Origin: Dysidea avara | Lineage: Eukaryota > Porifera > Demospongiae > Dictyoceratida > Dysideidae | Direction: 5' to 3' | Assembly: GCF_963678975.1 (NCBI RefSeq) | Contig: NC_089276.1 | Coordinates: forward strand, 3,564,131-3,628,130 | DNA: 64,000 nucleotides | Shown: positions 55,601 through 63,258 of the stretch, piece by piece | Position numbering within the stretch: the stretch's first letter is position 1 | Layout of the letters: each line of letters starts with the position of its first letter | Position numbers and translations under genes: made by a program | The notes under the pieces: generated by a model | What the model was told of the DNA's origin: nothing | Database searches by the model: none | What the model saw: the letters and a program-made list of their open reading frames with translations, nothing else

Positions 55601-56149
55601 ATTTTTGTTAGCGCCTGCATGATGTTTGAGCATTCAACAATAAAAACTTCTAAAAACCGTGCCACACTTTGCAGGAAGAAAGGAAACAACAATTTTCACA
55701 CATTCATAGCTCCATGATTCTTTATCTGAATAGAATGAATTTTATACAGAAGTTACCCACCTGGATCGCTGAGGTGGTATTGTAAACCACATCCCTGTTT
55801 TGCCTTGATAGAAGAATCAAGGGATTTGTGGTTTACATTACCACCCCAGCAATCCCTTCTTGTTTTGTAGCTTTTTAAGCTTCCTTTTAAATTTCCTTTT
55901 TTTTTAATTTAAAAAATTATTTACACTTTGTAAGTTAATTAAGTTGTTCTCATACAGTTACCTGTACTGCCCTCACTGATCCTGTTAATGGAATGATCAA
56001 TTGCGAAATGGGAGGTGATGGAGTTCTTTCTTATGAAGATATCTGTACTACCACATGTAACACTGGTTATGAGGTACAGTCTGGTGATGTCATGAGGACC
56101 TGTGGAAGTAATGGGATGTTTAATGGAACTGATGTTGTGTGTAGTAGAG
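37621..56149 (+). CDS. Gene C: secreted/type I receptor 5' part, SP-Ig-sushi4-Ig-sushi2
   Basis: Gene-level entry. Exons: 37621-37693, 43759-44031, 46039-46230, 48908-49099, 49999-50190, 51274-51465, 52151-52420, 54890-55081, 55958-56149. All are open, all internal junctions are phase 1 and all use GT-AG. The product starts with a signal peptide, so it is secreted or membrane-anchored. No FN3, transmembrane or phosphatase exon is found between 56150 and 64000, so the gene either continues past the window or has been truncated by the repeat block at 56.9-62.1 kb. By neighbourhood it is a paralogue of genes A and B; ligand unknown. Confidence 0.82.
37694..39123. other. Gene C intron 1, first part: no feature seen
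   Basis: Intron sequence without a supported exon or clear repeat. A few short frames are present but none has splice-compatible edges and family similarity. Confidence 0.45.
39124..39724. mobile_element. hAT-like non-autonomous element
   Basis: Ends AGTGTTGTACC and the complement of AGTGTTGCACC, with subterminal CCGATA/TATCGG motifs on both sides. A 7-bp duplication ACTTTAA flanks it (39117-39123, 39725-39731), close to the 8 bp of hAT. Internal GCGTGGGCGGCCGA and GCGTGGGTGGCCGA are local repeats. No transposase. Confidence 0.78.
39805..40411 (+). repeat. Dispersed repeat REP-B, unsplit copy
   Basis: About 607 bp from TCCCTGGCATTGTCTAACAA to CAGACAATTGTCTATA. The same sequence occurs at 56933-57299 plus 61898-62135, where it is interrupted by a 4.6-kb block. 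A frame at 40256 is incidental. Confidence 0.8.
40608..40737 (+). repeat. REP-D, copy 2
   Basis: Related to 9685-9803: ATGTGTGTTTGCACATTATG, GACTTAATTC and GACTTGGAGAAGGT. Confidence 0.55.
40738..42604. other. Gene C intron 1, middle part: no gene seen
   Basis: A 1.9-kb stretch. A direct duplication ACGTGTCATGTTTCTAGCAC is at 41461-41500. Frames at 41786 and 42157 lack any family similarity or splice logic. Confidence 0.45.
42605..43520 (-). repeat. REP-A, copy 3, reversed
   Basis: Read on the minus strand it has the family order: the TGACTGGTGAACCAGAGCAT block (43330-43311), the ACACAAAGGAGGACAAAGTA block (about 43055-43036), and the 3' ATGATCCCTA end at 42605. It is the most diverged copy; the coding remnant is no longer open. 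Confidence 0.62.
43759..44031 (+). CDS. Gene C exon 2, Ig-like domain 1
   Basis: A 273-nt phase 1-1 exon. ANGQFSVTIIANPSGPYMAG starts right after the signal peptide. The Ig fold is shown by MLSCNASF (first Cys), YTWSC (core Trp) and DDGAFISCTATNG (second Cys, D-x-[GA]-x-[YF]-x-C). Two extra cysteines (SCPSPC) suggest an additional disulphide. N-glycosylation sites NAS, NET and NIT are present. Confidence 0.85.
44032..44848. other. Gene C intron 2, first part: no feature seen
   Basis: Apart from a short (TG)n(CG)n tract at 44048-44066, nothing is recognised. Confidence 0.45.
44849..45557. mobile_element. MITE with ACCCGG-rich inverted ends
   Basis: The left end CCAGTGTTGAAACCGGGTCA and right end complement of GCAGCATTGAAACTGGGTTG are inverted copies, each followed by several ACCCGGAT/ATCCGGGT units. 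The interior has diverged copies of GTGGGCGT(A/G)GCTC at about 45225, 45293, 45366 and 45403. Non-coding, about 0.7 kb. Confidence 0.7.
46039..46230 (+). CDS. Gene C exon 3, sushi domain 1
   Basis: 192 nt, phase 1-1. VFCLNLTAPANGMVSCSSEG, DRLVNTGETCTTTCNTGYEV, QTGDVMRACGNDGMYTGADV, VCSR. It shows the sushi/CCP pattern (C, NG, C-x3-C, GY, C, G, C). This is the most diverged of the six sushi exons. Confidence 0.87.
46996..47925 (+). repeat. About 0.9-kb dispersed repeat (mate of 6910-7771)
   Basis: From AAGGATTGGTAAGAAATCAT to GTAGGGATTGGTATATTAAT. It is the opposite orientation of 6910-7771, with the same internal order. It lies directly upstream of REP-A copy 4, as REP-A and this repeat share a TAGGGAT end. 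A frame at 47144-47371 is not conserved in the mate. Confidence 0.6.
47930..48790 (+). repeat. REP-A, copy 4
   Basis: It begins with the hairpin's right arm only (GCACAGTAGGGATATAACAC), then TGACTGGTGAACCCATGCAT, the open small frame at 48427-48710, and the 3' segment AGTAGAAAATTCCGTTAAAT. It is the best preserved copy. Confidence 0.72.
48427..48710 (+). CDS. Small open frame in REP-A copy 4
   Basis: From ATG at 48427: MTITDYFRYEGKPSRAIAKS, TLFAVNKAERDTKEDTGKSM, KRHCTYCGMPKGTCRAEATS, then KIKPVALAVIELCLSEG, stop at 48708-48710. Copies 1 and 2 preserve different parts of the same peptide. One C-x2-C pair (HCTYCG) could bind metal; TITDYF is reminiscent of PCNA-binding motifs, a resemblance only. 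An internal ggtaagtcc could act as a donor. Not recognised; it may be the tail of the element's own protein. Confidence 0.42.
48908..49099 (+). CDS. Gene C exon 4, sushi domain 2
   Basis: 192 nt, phase 1-1. VNCTALTNPANGMISCEMGD, DGVLSYEDICTTTCNTGYEV, QSGDVMRTCGSDGMFNGNDV, ICSR. Nearly identical to the next exon and flanked by similar intron sequence, so the exon was duplicated with its surroundings. Confidence 0.9.
49999..50190 (+). CDS. Gene C exon 5, sushi domain 3
   Basis: 192 nt, phase 1-1, differing from sushi 2 by a few residues (SDRMFNGTDVMCSR). It starts 1091 bp after the previous sushi exon. The following intron repeats the pattern after sushi 2 (ATGGCCATGGTATACTG, GTGTGTAACTGTTGAACTAT). 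Confidence 0.9.
51274..51465 (+). CDS. Gene C exon 6, sushi domain 4
   Basis: 192 nt, phase 1-1: VNCTALTDPVNGMISCEMGD, then as sushi 2, ending NGNDVVCSR. It starts 1275 bp after the previous sushi exon. Confidence 0.9.
52151..52420 (+). CDS. Gene C exon 7, Ig-like domain 2
   Basis: 270 nt, phase 1-1. VPSPTITTHPMNMSVTLQSD, PISVSLTCEADGATSYNWER, QNGSIPSGATGVNTSNLTIN, LTPEDAGNYRCVATNEGGNT, then YASLTVIG. First Cys (LTCEA), core Trp, and the D-x-G-x-Y-x-C motif are all in place. It is a textbook I-set-like Ig domain with several N-glycosylation sites. Confidence 0.9.
52975..53045 (+). repeat. REP-D, partial copy 3
   Basis: Contains AACTACACATTAATCAGAAATC and GGCTACTTGGAGAAG, matching parts of 40608-40737 and 9685-9803. 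Confidence 0.45.
53540..53675 (-). repeat. tRNA-derived SINE candidate
   Basis: On the minus strand: box A TAGCATAGTGG (53657-53667) and box B GGTTCGATCC (53623-53632) are full consensus matches at tRNA-like spacing. A short body follows and ends in an (ATT)n tail (about 53540-53556). The head does not fold into an obvious complete tRNA, so this is called a SINE rather than a tRNA gene. Confidence 0.6.
53948..54542. repeat. About 600-bp foldback element
   Basis: Arms of roughly 290 bp: the left contains GCCATCACAGATTTGATCTT and ATCATTTCTGTCTTTATCTA, the right their complements at 54400-54460. The outer ends are TAGCGGC and GCCGCTA. Arms differ at many sites, so it is not very young. Located between Ig 2 and sushi 5 of gene C. 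Confidence 0.68.
54890..55081 (+). CDS. Gene C exon 8, sushi domain 5
   Basis: 192 nt, phase 1-1: VTCNALTDPVNGMINCEMGG, DEVLSYEDICTITCNTGYEV, QSGDEMRTCGSDGMFNGTDV, VCSR. Same flanks as sushi 2-4 (TTAAGTTGTTCTCATACAG acceptor side). Confidence 0.9.
55958..56149 (+). CDS. Gene C exon 9, sushi domain 6
   Basis: 192 nt, phase 1-1: VTCTALTDPVNGMINCEMGG, DGVLSYEDICTTTCNTGYEV, then CGSNGMFNGTDVVCSR. It starts 1068 bp after sushi 5. The duplicated downstream intron unit continues to about 56930, where REP-B begins, and no further sushi exon follows in the window. Confidence 0.9.
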
Positions 56150-56932
56150 GTAATAATGTATAATCTTTGTATTGAATACCAGATATTTTCAGATGGTCAT
56201 GGTATACTGTTTTGTCCCTTATTAAAAACTTTGTGGTGCAAACTCCCTTGGAATGAACGCCTTCCATATCAAATTTGAGTTGGATCCACCTTCCCATCAC
56301 CGAGATAGCACCTTCAAAGTTCATTTTATTTTCTTTGATTTTTTTAAAAATCTTCTTTTTCGTAGCACTTAGAACAAGTTGATGTTGTAGTGGGTTATTT
56401 TCAAGGAGTTTAATTATTCGAAGAACAGTGGTTCTATGAAAATTTTAACTCTTATGCTATTATGCACGATCAATTAAATTTTTTACGTGGCTAGCTAAGC
56501 CTGGAGCTTGCTCGCTGCTTGCTACTACATGTGAACTTGTGCTACAGAAGTGTGTAACTGTTGAACTATGATTGCAACAGCGTGTTATGGCTTCGCATTA
56601 TTATTTCAAGTCAATTGTTATTTATTAAGCAACTGAGTTCTAAATTTACGTAATTTTCCTCCGCACATGGACATGGGCAATGATTCGCACTCTCATTGTT
56701 TCAGTCTCATCTGCAAAACAAAGTGTATTGGTTCATATTTTGTTGTAGACGTGATATGCCCTTAGTAGTCACCATCTCAATAATAATCTGCTTGGTTTAA
56801 CGTTCACTACCAAAAATTTTGTTGGCGCTTTTTGCATGATGTTTGAACATTCAAAAATAAAACCTACTAAATTAATTTTATTAGCTGCTTAGAAAATTTC
56901 CTCTTCAAAATTATCAAGGCACACTGTAACAG

Positions 56933-57299
56933 TATGCCCCTGGCATTGTCTAACAATCTAAGGTAGTGAGTGATTTGGTTGCATTATTATTAAAAGGAGT
57001 CCTGGAGCTTGGTTGTAAAGAAGTAGCTCATGTGTGCGAATATCATGTGTCTGGATTGTTCAATTGCATTCACAGGCAACCTGAAATTGACTATATATAT
57101 GATTATTAGTGTCACTAACATGAAAACATGTGACAATAGATTTCCTAAAATTTGACAACACTTATGAAACTATCATTAGAGTTTCTTTTAGTGAAGTTGC
57201 CATTCAAAACTTTATCTGATGTAAAAACAAAGAAAGATTTGCTATTTGTAGCCACCTGCTTAAGAAATATTTCACCTAAAGATGCCGTCAATATATATA
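56933..57299 (+). repeat. REP-B, split copy, left part
   Basis: 367 bp matching 39805-40172. Together with 61898-62135 it adds up to about 605 bp, almost exactly the length of the unsplit copy. Confidence 0.8.
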
Positions 57300-57301
57300 T
57301 C

Positions 57302-57616
57302 TAATCCAAAACAGCCAAGCTGTAAAAAAAGGGTGCGGCCCTCAGAAAGGCTATGGTGAAAAAAGATGTAAAATCCTAGGTGGCGGCCAAGAAATGGCTG
57401 TGATGGTAGGTTAATGGTAAAAATTTTAATAAAGACAATTCAGGTGAATTTTTGTGCCGCTTCACAAAATTTACCTGAATTGTCATTATTAAAATTTTTA
57501 CCATTAACCTACCATCACAGCCATTTCTTGGCCGCCACCTAGGATTTCACATCTTTTTTCACCATAGTCTTTCTGAGGGCCACACCCTTTTTTTACAGCT
57601 TGGCTGTTTTGGATTA
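57302..57616. mobile_element. Near-perfect foldback MITE, CAGCCAAGCTGT family
   Basis: Ends TAATCCAAAACAGCCAAGCT and its complement. The arms are about 145 bp, with very few mismatches, around a short loop (TTTTTGTGCCGCTTCAC). Related to 11245-11443. The high arm identity points to a recent origin. Confidence 0.85.
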
Positions 57617-57769
57617 GATTTCATTTCTTTTTGTATTTGTATACCAGCTTTGGGACTTTTTTAACCTACGTTTTTTTCTTTACTTCAGGAAGAAGAAAAG
57701 ATGAAGTAGATGTACTTTAAATATTTTATCAGTAAATGTACAAATTATATATACTGTATAATACATATT

Positions 57770-58007
57770 TGACCGCATTTGCGAAAAGGGGTCTTCCACA
57801 CACATCTAATTTGCCAACTTTGACAATAGATAACTTCAGATTGGAAAGAGCTGTTGCCTTGATATTTGGGCAGTGGTGAGCACCACTATAGCTGAATACA
57901 TGGTGAAATTTTCAGGTTAATATGTTACTTGAACACTGAGTTATGGTCTCCAACGTTTACGGAATTGGATGTGTGTGGAAGACCCCTTTTCGCAAATCCG
58001 GTCACCT
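57770..58007. mobile_element. MITE with GACCGCATTTGCGAAAA TIRs
   Basis: About 34-bp inverted ends: GACCGCATTTGCGAAAAGGG at left and CCTTTTCGCAAATCCGGTC at right (one mismatch). Interior about 170 bp, non-coding. Confidence 0.8.
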
Positions 58008-61000
58008 ATATTGATTACAGAAATCTCCATGGTGGTTTCTTTGTAACTGAACACTCTACAAGGTGACTTCTTCTAATTGCTCTCTCTACAGGGTGAATTG
58101 TTTGTAGCTGAACGATCTACAAGGTAACTTCTTCTAGCTGATCTCTCTACAGGGTGATGTGTTTGTAGCTGAATTTTGTATAGGTGATTTGTTTGCAGCT
58201 GAGCTCTTTACAGAATGGTTTCTTTGTAGCTGAACTCTCTAAAAGGTAACTTCTTCTAACTGATCTTTCTACTGGGCAATTTGTTTCTGGCAAAATTTTC
58301 TACAGGGTGATTTCTTTGCAGCTGAACTCTCTACATGGTGGTTTCTTTGTAGCTGAACTCTCTACAAGGTAATTTCTTCTTGCTGATCTCTCTACAGGGT
58401 GATTTGTTTGTAGCTGAATTCTGTACAAGTGATTTGTTTGCAGCTGAGCTCTTTACAGAATGGTTTCTTTGTAGCTGAACTCTCTACAGGGTGATTTGTT
58501 TGTAGCTGAAATCCCTACAAGGTAACTTCTTCTAGCTGATCTCTCTACAGGGTGATTTGTTTGTAGCTGAACTCTCTACAGGTGATTTGTTTGTAGCTGA
58601 ACTCTCTACAAGGCGATACTTCTAGGTGATCTCTCTACAGGATTCCTTGTTTCTAACTGAACTCTCAACAGGGTGATCTGTTCATAGCTGAACTTTCTAC
58701 TGGGTGATTTGTTTGCAGCTGAACTCTCTAAATGGTGGTTTCTTTGTAGCTGAATTCTCTACAATGTGACTTCTTCTAGCTGAACTGTCTACAAGGTGAC
58801 TTGTTTCTAGCTGATCTCTCTACAGGGTGACTTGTTTCTAGCTGAACTCTCCACAGATGATTTGTTTGTAGCTGAACTCTCTACATGGTGGTTTCGTTGT
58901 AGCTGAACTCTCTACAAGGTAACTTCTTCTAGCTGATCTTTTTACACTACATATTTGTTTGTAGCTGAGTTCTCTACGGGGTGAGTTGTTTGCAGCTGAA
59001 CTCTCTACATGGGAGTTTCATTGTAGCTGAACTCTCTACAATGTGACTTCTTCTAGCTGAACTATCTACAGGGTGACTTGTTTCTAACTGAACTCTCTAC
59101 AGGTGATTTGTTTGCAGCTGAACTCTCTACATGGTGTTTTCTTTGTAGCTGAACTCTCTACGTGGTAGTTTCTTTGTAGCTGAACTCTCTACAATGTGAC
59201 TTCTTCTAGCTGAACTCTCTACGGGGTGACTTGTTTTTAGCTGATCTCTCTACAGGGTGATTTGTTTCTAGCTGAACTCTCTACAGGTGATTTGTTTGCA
59301 GCTGAACTCTCTACATGGTGGTTTCTTTGTAGCTGAACTCTGTACAAGGTAACTTCTTCTAGCTGATCTTTCTACAGGGTGATTTGTTTGTAGCTGAATT
59401 CTCTACAGGGTGATTTATTTGCAGCTTAACTCTCTACAAGGTGACTTCTTCTAGCTGAACTCTCTACAGAGTGATTGATTTTTTTTGCAGCTGAACTCTC
59501 TACAGGGTGATTTGTTTGCAGCTGAACTCTCTACAGGGTGATCTGTTCATAGCTGAACTCCCTATAAGGTAACTTCTTCTAGCTAATCTTTCTACAGGGC
59601 AATTTGTTTGTAGCTGAGTTCTCTACAGGGTGATTTGTTTGCAGCTGAACTCTACATGGTAGTTTATTTGTAGCTCTACAATGTGACTTCTTCTAGCTGA
59701 ACTCTCTACAAGGTGACTTGTTTGTAGCTGATCTCTCTACAGGGTGACTTGTTTCTAGCTGAACTCTCTACAGGTGATTTGTTTGCAGCTGAACTCTCTA
59801 CATGATGGTTTCTTTGTAGCTGAACTCTGTACAAGGTAATTTCTTCTAGCTGATCTCTCTACAGGCCGATTTGGTGTAGCTGAACTCTCTACATGATGGT
59901 TTCTTTGTAGCTGAACTCTCTACAAGGTGATTTCTTCTATAGCTGATCTTTCTACAGGGTGATTTGTTTGTAGTTGAACTCTCTACATGATAGATTCTTT
60001 GTAGCTGAACTCTCTACAAGGTAATTTCTTCTATAGCTGATCTTTCTACAGGGTGATTTGTTTGTACCTGAACTATCTACATGATGGTTTCTTTGTAGCT
60101 GAACTCTCTACAAGGTAACTTCTTCTAGCTGATCTCTCTACAGGACAATTTGTTTGTACCTGAACTCTCACATGATTGTTTCTTTGAAGCTGAACTCTCT
60201 ACAAGGTGATTTCTTCTAGCTGATCTTTCTACAGGGTGATTTGTTTGTAGCAGAACTCTCTACAAGGAAACTTCTTCTAGCTGATCTCTCTACAGGGAGA
60301 TTTGTTTGTAGCTGAACTCTCTATACATGATTTGTTTGCAGCTGAATTCTCTACATGATGGTTTCTTTGTAGCTGAACTCTCTACAAGGTAACTTCTTCT
60401 AGCTGATCTCTTTACAGGGTGAATTGTTTGTAGCTGAACGATCTACAAGGTAACTTCTTCTTACTTATAGGGTGATTTGTTTGTAGCTGAACTTTCTACA
60501 AGGAAACCTCTTTAACTGAGCTCTGTACAGGATGAATTGTTTGTAGCTGAACTATCTACAAGGTAACTTCTTCTAGCTGATCTCTCTACAGGATGATTTG
60601 TTTGTAGCTGAACTATCTACAAGGTAACTTCTTCTAGTTGATCTCTCTACAGTGTGATTTGTTTGTAGCTGAATTCTATATAGGTGATTTGTTTGCAGCT
60701 GAGCTCTTTACAGAATGGTTTCTTTGTAGCTGAACTCTCTACAAGGTAACTTCTTCTAGCTGATGTATCTACAGGGTCACTAGTTTGTAGCTGAATTCTC
60801 TACATGGTGGTTTCTTTGTAACTGAACTATCTACAAGGTGACATCTTCTAGCTGATCTTTCAACAGGGTGATTTGTTTGTAACTGAACTCTCTACAAGAA
60901 AACTTCTTCTAACTGATGTCTGAACAGGGTGAATTGTTTGTAGCTGAACTCTCTACAGGGTGATTTGTTTGTGGCTGATCTCTATACAGGTTACTTATTT

Positions 61001-61016
61001 CTAACTGATCTCTTGA
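58008..61016 (+). repeat. 3-kb minisatellite, about 31-bp unit
   Basis: Roughly 95 copies of a 30-31-bp unit such as GTAGCTGAACTCTCTACAGG GTGATTTGTTT. Two unit types tend to alternate: one with GGTAACTTCTTCTAGCTGAT and one with GGTGATTTGTTTGTAGCTGA, giving a higher-order period near 62 bp in places. Units vary by substitutions and 1-bp indels. Non-coding. Confidence 0.93.
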
Positions 61017-61897
61017 ATTCTGTTCAGGGTGACTGCTCTATTAGGATGACTGCTCTATTAGAGTATCTCGATCTCGCACTTGCTACACCAAGTTGGATTT
61101 CGTGTTATAACTCCGTGGCTTTAAGTCTGATTCTTCTACACCATTGAAGAGCCTTTCTAAGATGATAACTCCATCTGTACAGCGATTTTCAAAGCATTAC
61201 CCCAAGTGGTTTATCTGGTAGGCGTGGCAAGCATAATAATAATAATGATGATAAATTAAAAAAATTTAAAATTAGCTAATCTCGATTGCGTAATTGTTAC
61301 ACACTGTTGAATTTTTCGCTGTATCTTCCTGGTTTTTAGCTCGATTTCTTTCAAACCACAAAAGGTTTGAGGTTCAATAGTTAACCTATTCACCCACCGA
61401 TTTTCAGCTTCTTCCCATACGCGGTTTACCCTGTAGGCGTGACAACATATTGGTGTTATTTTTCGTGCATAATTGCTCATAACTCTTTGCCTGTTTATGG
61501 TATTCCAGCCAAAGTTGGTACCGAGATGCGCCTTTATACCCCCCTTCTGTGTGCCAAATTTCAAGGAAATCGGATAAATCGTTCGCGTTTTATAGCAGTT
61601 TTTGTAAGTGTGCGAAAAGAGGAAGAAAAATAAGAAGAAAAAGAAAAAAAAAAAACGAAGAAACTAAGCCAATTTTTGAAGTCGCATATCTCAGGAATGC
61701 CTGAAGTGATTTCGCTCAAATTTGGAATGTGGAGTGCTGAAGGTGGAGGGAATCTACACAGCAAAATTTGTCTTGTTTCATCAAGGCAGCACAGAGCTAC
61801 GGAGGTGCGCAAATTGCGTTTTCTTTCTTCCTGTCAATATACTCACGGGGTTGCGCGCCGGCTTCTTGGGCCGCACGACACACTACCGTGTGTCTTG
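61017..61897 (+). repeat. Moderately repetitive segment next to the minisatellite
   Basis: It starts with two copies of GACTGCTCTATTAG (61031, 61049) and the word GCTCTATTAGAGTATCTCGA. It continues with unique-looking sequence containing a purine tract (61606-61660) and ends CACACTACCGTGTGTC. It belongs to the block inserted into REP-B. Frames at 61439 and 61676 have no recognised family. Confidence 0.5.
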
Positions 61898-62135
61898 ATA
61901 CTAGTTAAAACACCGCCACAAGTGCAATATGGAAAAAAAATAGGACAAGGGCATGGGCAAGAGACTAATACACAAAGACGACTGCTGTATTCGGCTCAAG
62001 ACCAAGCCAGAGTGCTATTTTTTCATGCTGCAAAAGTGTGGTGGTTTTTGACTGTTTTAAAGTGCTCTTTGTTTGGAGCATTCGTTTTAGGGACTTGAAC
62101 TGTGTCAGTTTTCAGCCATCAGACAGTTGTCTATA
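61898..62135 (+). repeat. REP-B, split copy, right part
   Basis: 238 bp matching 40174-40411 (ATACTAGTTAAAACACCGCC to CAGTTGTCTATA). Confidence 0.8.
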
Positions 62136-63118
62136 GGGGATTGATTTATTCACCCAACCTGATGTCAACACATGATTATTTTTTATTGTACAGGCGCTTA
62201 TATATTTCTTCATGGTCAACCGTGTTTCTCCGCATAACAAAACGTTACGAGTGACTATGCTCGCTATGTTTTAACCATGGCCAGGATGGGCATCTAGTCT
62301 AACAACAAGAGATGATATGAGATCAGCAAAGTTACCAGATAGCAGCTTCAATATGGAAGGTACATATTAACTGGTTTATGGGAGGGTTTATGTCACTGAC
62401 AGTAATATGTGCACCAAGCATAGCCTCATGTATGTGTAGGACTGAGGCAATCACTTTCTGAGTTGTTTAACCCCAGTGTAGTTTTAGCGACAATTCTGTC
62501 CCCTAAGCAAGAGTAAAATAATGTCCTAAGCAATGCATCCATTCAGTGCCACACTCAACCTACCCGGGTCAGGCAGTGGTGGGGAATTGCAAATAGTTAT
62601 TAGACGATTCTTCACAAGTTCACTCTACAAATCCTCTACCTAGAAATCTGCTTACATGCATGTGCCTCTACCTTGAGAACGACTTAGGTAGAAATATTCA
62701 CAGCCCAACCAGAAATATGTGGGGTGTGACAATGTGTGTCCACTCTCTACACATGTACAATTAAACGTACACCTTACACTGTTATAGCCTAACTGAGTAC
62801 ACTTGATCATTTATTTGTATTGTACTATACACACTACACATATTCAACTAATGTGACGATCAGGATAACTGCACATATCCTGGTATCACCTTCCTTGATT
62901 CACATGATCGTATGTGTGTACAGACTTCCTCCCTTCAACTGTCAGTATGACCATCTGACTGTTCCACAAAGTTTATATATCCAACATGGAAAGCCTCACA
63001 CCTCCATGATGCTGTTTAGCATCTGTCTAGTTGTAGGGAAGGGGAGAATGACGCTTCACGTTGATGTGATGTACAGGAGCAGGAGGAGTTGACGGACTAC
63101 TAACACTACACCAGCACG
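62136..63118. other. No gene seen
   Basis: Sequence between REP-B and the second BEL/Pao element. No supported exon, hairpin or tandem repeat. Gene C exons were looked for here and not found. Confidence 0.45.
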
Positions 63119-63258
63119 TGTTGACTCTTCTATTCTTCACGTGACCCAAAACTCAACCCCACAAGCGAAAACACAAACAATTATACAATACATGCCTAGG
63201 CCTAATACAATGCTAATAATAATAGTATTATATGGGTTGTAGTTAGTCAATCATCGAC
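63119..63258 (-). repeat. Possible 3' LTR of the second BEL/Pao element
   Basis: By analogy with the first element: on the minus strand a purine-rich GGAGGA is followed by TGTCGATGATTGACTAAC (similar in layout to the first LTR's start, with the pol stop just inside), and a TG...CA unit could end at AGAGTCAACA (63119). The partner LTR lies outside the window, so the limits are a guess. Confidence 0.3.

Noticed and set aside
58008..61016. CRISPR-like or centromeric satellite array
   Set aside because: No spacers, 31-bp unit, only 3 kb long, and embedded in a repeat insertion. It is an interspersed minisatellite.
61256..62098. Frames at 61256-61564, 61561-61812 and 61676-62098 as genes
   Set aside because: They lie in the inserted repeat block and run into REP-B, whose unsplit copy does not keep the frame.
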